A program made the position numbers and the translations under genes. A stretch of DNA of 29,347 nucleotides from Ochromonas danica. Taxonomy: Eukaryota > Sar > Chrysophyceae > Chromulinales > Chromulinaceae. Shown here piece by piece: positions 1 to 10,087 of this stretch. The stretch covers positions 42,841 to 72,187 of the forward strand of contig VKHL01000137.1 of assembly GCA_015146655.1 (NCBI GenBank). Direction: 5' to 3'. The notes under the pieces were generated by a model. That model did not search any database and was not told the origin of the DNA. It saw nothing but the letters and a program-made list of their open reading frames with translations. Positions within the stretch are counted from its first letter, which is position 1. Every line of letters starts with the position of its first letter.

Positions 1-77
<77 letters not shown>
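1..77. repeat. (CA)n microsatellite
   Basis: Uninterrupted AC dinucleotide run at the left edge of the window, so its true length is unknown. It lies in spacer DNA with no supported gene beside it. Confidence 0.98.
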
Positions 78-78
<1 letters not shown>

Positions 79-792
79 CACAAAGAAGAGGGTAACAATA
101 AGAGGTGGATGGTGGATTGAATTAGAGGAGATGACTTACCAAAGCAGACCAGTGAGACAAAAAGTTGGACACCATCGTTGTTGACCCTGTATCATCAACC
201 AACACCCATCAGCATCCATCAGCATCCAATTAGTGGTACTAGTATTTATTACCTCAGGGTTTCGATATTGATAACATCCACAAAGAGTTGTTACCCATGG
301 CCTTTTTCCTTCATCTTTATACAAAGTCTCGTTCAACATTGGACAAGATCTTTCTCACTCACACTCACTGGAGGAGTTGTTTTGAAGGCAGGGCTGCTGG
401 GTAAATGGATTGGGGCATTGTTCCAAATTGGATTCTCTAGGAGAAAAAACGCGTTTCATCAATTTTAGCAGCACAAAAAAGCATTCCACGGAATATTTCC
501 ATGGAACAACCCCCAATTTTCAATAGAATTCCATGGAATTGTCTGGGAGAAAGAATGGAATGGTTCTCTCTCAGACAATTGTAACAATCTCTCTCGGGAT
601 GGGATCGAGTAAGTTCAATATTCAACAACTGGAACTCTCTGTCTCTCTCTCAAAGATCTTTCTTTCCCTTGTTGGAGGATGTTGTCACAAGGTCATAACT
701 TTGTCACAATTAAAAGACATTCATAAATCCTATTACTTCTACTTTCTTTGTATTATTATTATAACAACTACTCCTCTTACTTTCTTTAAAGA
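78..792. other. Intergenic / 5' region of the 793 gene
   Basis: No supported gene. Short open frames here have no recognisable composition or homology. The notable content is a cluster of palindromes at 483-540. The last 200 bases before the ATG are T- and CT-rich, as expected of a 5' UTR or promoter. Confidence 0.6.
483..540. promoter_or_regulatory. Cluster of three TTCCATGGAA-type palindromes
   Basis: Contains ATTCCACGGAAT (483-494), TTTCCATGGAAC (496-507) and the perfect 14-bp palindrome AATTCCATGGAATT (527-540), ending about 250 bases upstream of the ATG at 793. The same element recurs 5' of other genes in this window, so a regulatory role is inferred. It could instead be a fragment of a dispersed repeat. 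Confidence 0.5.
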
Positions 793-1337
793 ATGATGAC
801 TACTAGCCTTATGATGATGTTCTTCTTCGTTCTCTTCTTATCAATGACGACAACTAAAGCTGTTGTTGTTGATCCTTTCACTCAACGCCTACCAAATCAA
901 AATACCAGCAGTAAGAACTTTCTAGACACTCCCGTCACATCCATACTAATCAACTTTTGTTGTTTGTCTAATCTTCTTCTTTAGCTGACACTCCTATTGG
1001 TGATGTGTTTGAATTCTTCTTGACGACTATCATGGATGCTACTATCAATGCTGTGGAATCCAAACAATTCCATCAAGTCTATGATGGTGAAGCTATTGTC
1101 AAATATCTAACAGAACTTGGGCTTCCTGAAGTTAGTCCTGTACTCAAAGCTCCAACTCTCATACAAACAAATGTGAAGAAAGTGTTGGAGACCTTCAAGA
1201 CGGGATTGATTGCATTAATTCGAGATCCTGTTGCTAAAGCTAAATTGGAAGCCAATGTCAGAGTGATACTTGCTGTAATCAATCTTACTCAAGCTATGAG
1301 TAATGCTAATAAGCAAACAGCTAAACCTGGCAAATAA
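793..1337 (+). CDS. Small secreted protein of unknown function, two exons
   Basis: I do not recognise this gene. Exons 793-910 and 985-1337 join across a 74-nt intron (911-984; donor GTAAGA, acceptor CTTTAG, phase 1) to give 156 residues. The start is an ATGATG pair; the first is used here. Residues 1-23 look like a signal peptide: Met-rich start, hydrophobic FFFVLFL core, then small residues TTTKA before VVVDP. The rest is a mostly helical, soluble-looking domain with amphipathic stretches such as IMDATINAVES and VKKVLETFKTGLIALI, with no Cys and a basic end (KQTAKPGK). No transmembrane segment follows the signal, so secretion or an endomembrane lumen is likely. The intron is supported by the in-frame join and by loss of the signal-bearing start without it. 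Function unknown. Confidence 0.65.
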
Positions 1338-1685
1338 CAATGTCGTGAATGTCAACAACTGCCTGTTGTGGTAGTATCGTACAAGTGTTACTTCTACAGT
1401 ACTACACCAGCAGTAGTCTTGTAGTAGTAGTATTGCTTTTTGAAACCTATTACAGTGTTATAGTATACTACTACTGCTAATACTTTGCTTTATTGGTCAC
1501 AAGGTTCCATCATATTGATTGGTCCTTCAGGTTAATGTTAACACTAAACTCTCTCTCTCTCTCTCTGTCTATTATCTTGTTGTTGTTATTGTTATCTTAT
1601 TGAGTCATTCACGCTAAACTCACTCAATAGTTACTGTCCAAGAAAAGCTTCTCTATGGTTTACTGCTACAGTAGAGACTGCTTCT
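1338..1685. other. Spacer between convergent 3' ends
   Basis: 348 bases between the 3' ends of the secreted-protein gene (+) and Trm5 (-). It holds TAC/GTA-rich stretches, a CT run at about 1549-1567, and a potential hairpin (TATTGAGT at 1598-1605 pairing with ACTCAATA at 1622-1629, 16-base loop). No gene seen. Confidence 0.6.
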
Positions 1686-2536
1686 TTACAAAGATGATGA
1701 AGTTGTTGTATCTTGTTCCATAGCAGCCAAAGATCTCTTCTTGGATTCAAATGAGAAAGAAGGAGGTTCTAACTCTGCTACCTGTATCATTCAAATGTTG
1801 TCAATTGACAGGGAAAGATAAGGAAAGGAAAGGATAATACTGTGGAGGGTGGACTTACAATACGAGGGAGACGGAAAGAGAGACAAACCATAACTTTCTT
1901 TGGAGCAACATCTCGTACAATATGACCTTCACAGATATCCATCCTGTTTTATCCATGAAGACAATGGATTACACATATATTGCAGAGAGAGTTAGACAAA
2001 ACCATGGACACAGACACAGCCACACGTATAGCCACAGCAAACACAGCAGATACAGGCACAGTCATAGACACAGTCAGTCACAGATACAGGCATAGTCATA
2101 CAAACAGTAACAGATATAGACACAGTCATAGTCATACATACAGACACAGTCACACAAGTATACAAGCTACTTACTCGAGAAGGTCTTGTGAGCCATGAGG
2201 ACAAGTCAAAACATCTGCTGCACGCTGGATAATATCCTCAATACATTTCTCATTACCATCTGCAGTACTAAAGGCATAGACATGGATAATGGGCATGATT
2301 GCTTGAACTGTTTCAGCGGGACTATCTTCAGAGAGAAGTCCTACTCGACGATAGCGATAAGCCAAGCCAATGAAAGTGTCTAAGAAGGTTGTAGCTGATT
2401 GAGGTAGATTGAGAATAGCTTCATGGAAAATAGTCTTTTCCTTCTGCACTACTTCAGATACCACAAACTCTCTGTACACAAACACAGACACACAGACACA
2501 GACACACACACACAGACACACAGACATACACACACA

Positions 2537-2578
<42 letters not shown>

Positions 2579-4334
2579 GTATAAACACAAACCATGAGAT
2601 AAAAGGTTAAGTACGAGTAAAAGAAGAAAAGTTCATCTCCTACCTGCCGTCTAGATTGAAAGGTTTCAACCATTTCTGACAATGATTACTCTCAGCATTA
2701 ATTGAGAGATATTTGAATGAGGCAGGATTGAGATCTGATGACAAGTAGTAAGTAGTAACAAGTGATGAGATGTGATGAGATGACAACAATTTAGAGAGAG
2801 AAGAGAGAGTGTGTGTATATATCAAAAGCTCACCATTAGCATAGACTTTAATCATTTTAGGCTTAATAGGATTGGTAGAAGTATTCGATTTCTGCTGCTG
2901 TGCTGCTTTCTTGTTGTTATCCTTCTTCTTGTGTCCTCCATCCCCTCCTCCTCCACTATGATTCATAGGAGGTTGAATAGCTTGTTGCATAGCAAGAGGA
3001 ACAGCAAAAGGTCCAACACCTGCCATCATATCAGCTATCACATAACTTCCATTGTTAGTTGTTGTCACTGTACTGGTAGTGGTTGTAGTAGTGGTAGTAG
3101 CACGCTGTCGAATAAGATTGATTAAACGATGATGTTCAGCTTGTAAACGACTATTCCAATAGACTTCCGCAAAGTTAAACATAAACTTTGCACCTGATTC
3201 TTTTAATATCACATTTAAATCATTTTCTCCTGCTATTACTTCTAAAGGGAAAGTACGATAAACTGTATCAATACTAGCAATCTTATTCACAACACATCGT
3301 ATTTGTTTCTTATTCTTTGCTAAGATTACTTCACCTATGAGATGTTTATAAGGTAAGGCTTCTTCTCTTAAGTTAACGTGTGCAATATGTCCAGCTTGTT
3401 CATAAGAGGAAGGAATCTCTGTTAGTACCTTAGTGACACCATGAGCAGGTGAGAGTAAAGTTGATAAGATCTCTTCCACAGAGAAATGATCATATCCTAA
3501 GATCATCTCATAGGTAGTAAATCGACCTTCTCCTTCTCCTCCTGCTACTACCACTTCTGTCTCATTCTGATGGTTGCTTGAAGATGATGATTCATGATAT
3601 AGTCGTAATGTCTCTGGCAGGTCATCATAGTGGAGAACAGACTCTTTTAAGAGTAATAACCTCTTCTCTGGTTGACCTTCTAAAGGAAAGATTCTCTTAC
3701 ATCGTGGACGATCAAAGAGGACCTCTGAGAATGTCTTCAGATAGTCAGTGGATAATCGTGCAGGAATAATCAACGCCACTAAATGAAGATGACGATTGAA
3801 GTCTTCTGGAGCGAATTTTGGTACCACTACAGTAGATGATGATGATGATGATGTGTTAGGGATAGTAGAGGGAGAGGGAAGTGAGTGGTCAGAGGAAGAT
3901 GACGACGATGATGATGACGCTGACATTGTCCAACACACAGTGTTACCACCTCTATTACTAACACTGCTAATGTGATGAGATGATGAGAAAGAAGAAGTGA
4001 GAAAACTACGATAAGATGGTTTAGAATACTGATATACTCTTGTTAGAAGACTAGGCGAGTGATAGCGACTAGTCGAATAGAGAGTGGTAGCAGTAGTAGT
4101 AGATGAGACAATTCGATTGGTTGAGATAGAAAGAGAATGAGAAGAGGGAGGATGATGAAGAAAGAAGAAGAGAAGAGACAATATCTTTATACTAGAAGGA
4201 GAAGGAAAAGGAAAAGGAAAAGGAAAGAAGAAATATCTCTTTAATACAGAGAAGGAGGATGATACTGATCGAGATTTTACAATTTCCTCCTCAACCATTG
4301 CATGCCAACCAACACAAAGCAGCAGCAATGCCAT
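1686..4334 (-). CDS. TRM5: tRNA (guanine(37)-N(1))-methyltransferase, five exons
   Basis: Methylates N1 of G37, 3' of the anticodon, using SAM, which prevents frameshifting. Exons in reading order: 4334-2834, 2734-2644, 2471-2175, 1943-1859, 1781-1686; all introns are GT-AG and the join is 690 codons. Trm5 blocks in order: GHIAHVNLREE..PYK (about 314-330), IDTVYRTFPLEV, EVYWNSRLQAEH (about 390), the SAM-loop ADMMAGVGPFAVPLA (about 432-446), VYANDLNP (about 498-505, created by splicing intron 1), FNLDGREF (created by splicing intron 2), IHVYAF, and VRDVAPKKVMVCLSFRLP in exon 4. The first 170 residues are a Ser-rich, basic extension fitting an organelle-targeting presequence; a later in-frame Met precedes the poly-Ser run and could give a cytosolic/nuclear form. 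A Thr/Asn run and a Gly/Lys/Gln-rich insert flank motif I of the catalytic fold. Confidence 0.94.
1990..2160. repeat. Degenerate CACAGN hexamer repeat inside Trm5 intron 3
   Basis: About 28 imperfect six-base units of the CACAGA/CATAGT type. They lie wholly within the 231-nt intron 3 of Trm5 (1944-2174). Open frames across it (TDTATRIATAN.., VTVSVCMTMTVS..) are repeat artefacts. Confidence 0.85.
2481..2576. repeat. (CA)n/(CACAGA)n microsatellite in Trm5 intron 2
   Basis: CA-rich array, irregular (CACAGA) at the left and pure CA at the right, filling most of intron 2 (2472-2643). On the Trm5 sense strand it is a GT array running up to the acceptor, so its length could affect splicing of the exon that completes the DGREF motif. 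Confidence 0.9.
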
Positions 4335-4552
4335 TCAACACATGTGGAATCCATGGAATATGCCTTGTGCTATGGCGGAATCCATGGAACAATCCTTGTG
4401 ACATGGAATCCACGGAGCAACCCTTATGATATGGAATCCATGGAATCAATGGAATTTCCCAACACCGATGAGGTGGAAAACCACGAGAATTGGAATGAAT
4501 TATTGCTGTCAGTCACTCTAGGAACTACTGCTGTCATTCAAAAGAGAACCTC
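4335..4552. promoter_or_regulatory. Divergent promoter region, Trm5 / ankyrin gene
   Basis: 218 bases separate the Trm5 ATG (minus) and the ankyrin-gene ATG (plus). More than half is the 28-bp repeat array at 4346-4460. No TATA box is obvious. Confidence 0.6.
4346..4460. repeat. Tandem ~28-bp repeat built on GGAATCCATGGAA
   Basis: Four units start at 4346, 4377, 4405 and 4433 (spacing 31, 28, 28). Each begins GGAATCCAYGGA; units 1-3 continue with a CCTTRTG segment. The core is a one-base variant of the TTCCATGGAA palindrome found 5' of other genes here. Position in a divergent promoter suggests a multi-site binding array; this is inference. Confidence 0.75.
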
Positions 4553-6331
4553 ATGGAGAAGTCTAATAGTATAGAATCAAAGATGTTCTCGATCAATTTG
4601 AAAGAGATAACAACCAACAAGTTCAACACTTTTAACACTCAAACAACAACAACAACAACTGCAATAGAAGGCAATAGCAACAACAGCAGCAATAGTGGTA
4701 GTGGTGGTAAAGGTCTGAAGACTACTATTCATACCACTACTACAGCAGCTGACATCACTGCTATTGCTGCTATTCCTTCTACTACTAATACACTTCAAAT
4801 GATTCATTCTTCTCTCTTGTTCCCTCATAACAACAATCAAGTAGTGGGAGGAGGTCTAGGAGGAGATGTTGTGTCAGAGACAACAAGAGAGACATCATCC
4901 TATAACAAAGAGGCTGTCAAGCAGGCTATCTCTACTGCCTTGGCACAACAATCAGAATCTACACCTCCTCATGTCCTAGCTAAGATCAAAGAGGTGGAGT
5001 ACCTGCTGGGGTCTATTCAGATTACCATTGAGGTCACACTCACCACCTCTCAACCTGCTAACACTACCTCTAACACTACCACTACCACCTCTGCCCTAGA
5101 CTGGGAGGAGTCAACCTTTGCTACATCACTTGCAAAGGTCTTCTATGAAGAAGGATGTAAGCTGCAGATATTTGATCCTATGAGATATGAAGGTCAATGT
5201 GATATTGAGTTAAATAGTCAAGTAGTTCAATTGAAGATGTTGATGATTCAGAAGAAATGGAATGCCTTGTTAGCTGCGTGTTATTTGGGGTACTTTAACA
5301 TCGTGCAGATGTTACTATCTGATAGCACCACAGTGGATGCGACTCTTACCAATCAGGTACAGTAACTAACACACCTTTAGTCATGGTTGATACCTGTGTT
5401 GAGTTAAGTTGACTAATGGCTTTGGACCTACCACATGTGTGTGTGTGTGTGTACTGTGTGTGTGTGTGTGTGTGTGTTTGTTTGTTTGTGTGTGTGTGTT
5501 TAGAATAACTATACTGCATTACATGCAGCTTGCTTAGGAGGACATGTTGGAGTGGTAGGCTTGTTACTATCAGATGGTCGACTGAATGTCAGTGATTTAC
5601 ACAAGGTTAGGCTCACAGTTTTGATACACTATGAGAGTGCTTGTTAGTTAATGGACAATATGATGCTAACACAGGGTAGAAATCCTCCATTACATATTGC
5701 TTGCTCTGAGAATCATCTTGAAGTAGTCAAACTCTTGCTATCTGATGGTCAAGTAGATGTCAACACACAAGGTTGGGTAAGTTACTGTTATATTATGACG
5801 TGTTGTATAATGATGGTGTAGAGTAGAGTAACGTGACAATGGCAGTGGTAGTAGTGGTGTCATAAGACAGTGTGTACTGCCATCTGTTATTGAATGTCAA
5901 TGTACACAGCTAGTAGGTTACTTGTAGACTAGTTCTACAGTGTACATAGTTTCTTGTGATGTGACGAGAGGGATACTACAGTATATACTACACATACTAG
6001 ATATATTCTATATAGGATAGAATGACTATGATGACTATCTTTCTCTCTCCATCTGTTATTCCTCCCTATTGAAGCGCTAAATGACGATTGACACAATATA
6101 CAATATGTATATATATATGTTTGTGTGTTTGTTTGTTAGTTTTCAATGATCTATCTTCTATCTTATCTCAATGTGTTTTGTCAAAGTATGGAAAGACAGC
6201 ATTGCATTTTGCTTGCTCGGGAGGTTTTGTGGAAATGGTAAAGTTTCTATTGTCCAATCATGAAGTGAACATTAACATCGTTGATAAGGTATGGCAGTGT
6301 AGACCAGTACTAGTTCATAGACTGTTTGTTA

Positions 6332-6421
<90 letters not shown>

Positions 6422-7413
6422 GCTGTGTGTGTGTCTGTGTCTGTGTCTGTGTGTGTGTAGGATCTTAGAACACCATTTCAAACAGCTTGTATTAAAGGTC
6501 ATGTGGAGGTTGTCAAGCTACTACTGGCAATTGAAGGAGTCGAAGTCAATACCATCGATAGAGTAAGTCGTCTGTGTGGATCATCTTACACTGTGTATTG
6601 CTGTTGTGTGTGTTGCTGTTTGGCTATGTCTATAGTTGATTGACACAAGGTATACTACCATCATGTTGTTGTTTAGGATGGTCGTACTCCTTTACATAGT
6701 GCTTGTTATGAAGGACATGTAGAGATCGTGAATGAGTTAGTCTCTGACAATCGTGTAGATGTTAACCAATTGGATGGGGTAAGAAGTCTATCTCACTTGA
6801 CAATCAAAAGGTACTGTAGCTACATGTGTTACAGTTGGTCTATCGTTAATGTTGGTTTATAGCTTGGAGGGTCTTCATTACACATTGCAATTCAATTTGG
6901 ACATGTTGAGATATTCAGAGTATTGTTAACAAGCAATCGTCTTGATTTAAGCATTTCAACAGAGGAGGTTAGACATGACATATCATATCATATCATATCA
7001 TATCATATCATATCATATGACATGTGATCTGTGACCCGCTGTAATGTCAAATGCATGTGGTTTTTGTCATTTGGTTAGATGGGACGGAATGCATTACATA
7101 CTGCTTGCTTTGAAGGCAATATAGAGATAGTGAGAGCATTACTGTCTGACAGTAGAGTTAATGTACTCGCAGTTGATAAGGTAATGGAAGGTTCAGTTGT
7201 TGTTGTTATACTACTACTACAGTACAGCAGATGATGATGTTTGGTTGATGGTTAGATGGACAGGACTGCTTTCCAATTGGCTTGTTGTAGTAGTCATGCA
7301 GATTTAGTGAAGTTGTTACTATCTGATAATAGAGTCAATGTTACAGCTGTTGATGAGGTTAGTCTAGTCTTCATTGTGTAATGGGCTGCTATATGAAGGT
7401 TTTACTTAATAGT

Positions 7414-7473
<60 letters not shown>

Positions 7474-8851
7474 TATATGTGTACTGTGTGTGTGTATTTT
7501 GGATGTTTAGAATGGTTGGAGTGCATTTCATTTTGCATGTTTTCAAGGTCATGCAGAGGTTGTTAATATCTTATTGTTGGATACTCGTGTGGAAGTCAAC
7601 ACTACTGATGTGGTAAGGTGTATATACCATATGGTATACAGTATACTACAGAGTAGTGTCTCTATTGTAACGAATGACATTATATACGATGACTTGTTAA
7701 TGGTAGGATGGTGTAACTCCATTCCAAGCTGCTTGTTCTCAAGGACATGCAGATGTAGTAACGTTACTTCTATCTAACGAGAGAGTTGATGTGACTATAG
7801 ATGATAATGTAAGACTCATTATTGAATATTGATATTATGTTGATAAGTACTGTTAGTGTTAGTGTTAGTGTACTATTGTGACCGTGTAGAATGATCGTTA
7901 ATGTGTAGCCCAAGTATACTGTACAACGTTGTAGATGTTATTATGTACTATATAGTATCATACTTACTATACAGTTTGATAACTTTGTATTGTGAGAATA
8001 TACTGTAGTATATATATAATAGGGTTGATTGTTATTGTTATGGTATTCTATTAGTGCATACAACTGTGTATATTAGTTTCAACTGGTCTAGTAGCCTTGA
8101 CAAAGGCTTGTACTACTTGCTGTTATTGACGTCTTCTATATCAATGATGATGATGGCTACTGACATGTCATTTGTCTCGTCCTCTATTCATTAGACGGAA
8201 AGGACTCCATTGCACACTGCTTGTTGTGAAGGTCATGTAGAAGTTGTCAACGTGTTGTTATCTGATAATCGAGTGGAAGTGAACGCAGTCGATGAGGTAG
8301 TCTTCAGTAAATCATGAAGCTGTTGTTGTTGATTGTTGTTTAGTGGTGGCGGCTATGCAAATGAGATTAGTTTACAGTGTAGACTAGTACATGCTATGAG
8401 ACTATTCATATCCACTAGTTATTGGATCGATATACAGTAGATGTTGTGTCCATGATAGTACTTGTATTATACTGTTATACTACTGCTACTACTACTGCTA
8501 TTATAGGACTAGTTTGTTAATCGTCTATGTGGTCTATATGTGGTATTGTTGTTTTTGTGTGTAGAATGATGTGACACCATTACAGTTAGCTTGTCATGGA
8601 GGTCATGCAGAGATTGTCCAGTTGTTACTATCGAAGGATCAAGTCGATGTCATGGCAGTCCTTGCGGTAGGTCATGATGATATTGAATAAGATGATGTTG
8701 TTGTTGATGATGTTTGAATACAATAGTGGATGAGTGTTGAATGTGGTTTGGTGTTAACAAATGTTGTATGACAATGTCTTATACTAATATACTGTATACT
8801 ATCATATATATAGTATATATACGATGATGAATGAGTTGATGATGAATGAGT

Positions 8852-8897
<46 letters not shown>

Positions 8898-9413
8898 ATT
8901 AGGTAAACAAGATCTTGTGATTTCTATGTTTAATGTGTATGTTTATTCTGGGATTTCTAATGCAGTATTTCTGTTATTACTGTTATTATTATTGTTACTA
9001 TTATTAATACTATACACTTGATAATCACATGACACTGCTATACTATACTGTACTACGATAGTACTATTCTATACTGTACATCTAGTAGACTAATTTAACT
9101 TGTTTGCTTTGCTTTGTCTGTTATTATTATACTGTACTATTAGGATGGACGTACTGCCTTACATGTTGCTTGTTCTGAAGGACATGTTGATGTAGTCAAA
9201 GTGTTACTATCCGATGATCGTGTTGATGTCAACAAGAAGGATAACGTAAGAACATTCATCCTACCTACTGACATTGTATCAACTATGACTTAAGACTACT
9301 ACGACTCCTGTTTGTTGTTGTTGGGATAGCTTGGACGAACTCCTCTAATGGTGGCGAAGGATAAAGAAATCGAACATCTTCTCATTGAAAAGGGAGCAGT
9401 TGAATCAAAGTAA
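4553..9413 (+). CDS. Ankyrin-repeat protein with one exon per repeat, 15 exons
   Basis: Exons: 4553-5356, 5504-5605, 5675-5776, 6187-6288, 6461-6562, 6677-6778, 6863-6967, 7079-7180, 7256-7357, 7511-7612, 7707-7808, 8195-8296, 8565-8666, 9144-9245, 9330-9413. The product is 738 residues. Exon 1 encodes about 234 residues of Thr/Asn/Ser-rich, probably disordered sequence with a helical segment (VLAKIKEVEYLLGSIQ), then a first ankyrin repeat. Exons 2-14 each encode one repeat of 34 residues (35 in exon 7) of the form DGRTPLH.AC.EGHVEVVKLLLSDNRVDVN.VD; exon 15 encodes a short C-terminal capping repeat ending AVESK. All fourteen introns are phase 0 and split the repeats at the same residue, so each internal exon is a self-contained cassette. 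Ankyrin stacks bind proteins; the partner is unknown. No membrane segment or catalytic domain is visible. Confidence 0.93.
5436..5500. repeat. (GT)n microsatellite, ankyrin-gene intron 1
   Basis: Interrupted GT array ending directly at the TTTAG acceptor of exon 2, where it takes the place of a normal polypyrimidine tract. Confidence 0.9.
6333..6421. repeat. (GTT)n microsatellite, ankyrin-gene intron 4
   Basis: About 30 uninterrupted TTG units followed by a GTGTCT-rich stretch up to the acceptor at 6459-6460. Translated poly-Cys and poly-Leu frames across it are artefacts. Confidence 0.95.
6981..7017. repeat. (TATCA)n pentamer repeat, ankyrin-gene intron 7
   Basis: Seven perfect TATCA units just after the donor of intron 7 (6968-7078). 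Confidence 0.92.
7415..7472. repeat. (GT)n microsatellite, ankyrin-gene intron 9
   Basis: About 29 pure GT units within the 153-nt intron 7358-7510; no gene is implied by the Cys/Val frames across it. Confidence 0.95.
8824..8897. repeat. (GAT)n microsatellite with a duplicated 15-mer, ankyrin-gene intron 13
   Basis: Two near-copies of GATGATGAATGAGTT followed by about 15 GAT/ATG units, inside the longest intron (8667-9143). Confidence 0.9.
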
Positions 9414-10087
9414 TCTCATCCTAGACTAGGCTAGGATAGAAGCAATCTAATGCTATTGTTTGGACAAAACTATCGTAGACTACGACTTTGTTTTTGACAT
9501 TACAACATGATGATCTGCTGTTTCGTTTTCGACGATATTGTCTCGTTAAAAGGCATAATTACAAAATGAATGCATGCATGAATGGATCATCTTCCTTCCA
9601 CCTATTTCATACAGTAATACAGTAGCTATTACAATCTATCTTATCAGTTGGTAGTGATGTTATGACAGACAGTGATTGATAGACTATTACATTACATTGC
9701 ATTGTCTTGACTAGATAGAGAGAGTCAAGAGTCACTTCTGTTTAACCTTTTCTTTAGCAACTTGACATGCAATCTGCAAGAGTAGTAACCATACTAGACT
9801 ATATAGTAGAAGAGTAGTGTAGTGTAGTGTAGTGTAGTGTAGGTAAGGTAGGAAGGATTGGCTGGGTCATAATGGTAGATTGATGGATAAGGAGATAATA
9901 ATTAATAGAGTATAATACAATATTAATACATTACATTGACATTGCCCAGTCTACATCATTCCAACTATACCCTCTCACACACCCTAACCACCGCCTAACC
10001 ACCCCCTGTGTGTGTGTGTTGACTACACTGTACTGTATATACAATATGTGATAATAGACTAGACTAGATTAGACTAGACTAGACTAG
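9414..10087. other. Spacer between convergent 3' ends (ankyrin gene, GNAT)
   Basis: 674 bases with no firm gene. It holds TAGTG pentamers at about 9811-9841 and TAGAC pentamers at about 10054-10087. On the minus strand there is a possible 3' exon for the GNAT gene near 9740-9780 (see the GNAT entry). Confidence 0.5.

Noticed and set aside
178-796. ORFs of 60-96 residues left of the 793 gene
   Set aside because: No domain, no codon bias, and they overlap the palindrome cluster on both strands.
2171-2590. Separate minus-strand ORF beginning with Cys/Val repeats
   Set aside because: Its C-terminal part is exon 3 of Trm5; the repetitive start is the GT array of intron 2, and the apparent stop is avoided by the GTAAGT donor at 2174.
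4302-4574. Plus-strand ORF with MESMESMEFP repeats
   Set aside because: It translates the 28-bp promoter repeat and overlaps the Trm5 start; not a gene.
6088-6566. Open frames encoding poly-Cys and poly-Leu across the GTT array
   Set aside because: They are translations of a microsatellite in ankyrin intron 4; only the exon 6187-6288 inside the first one is real.
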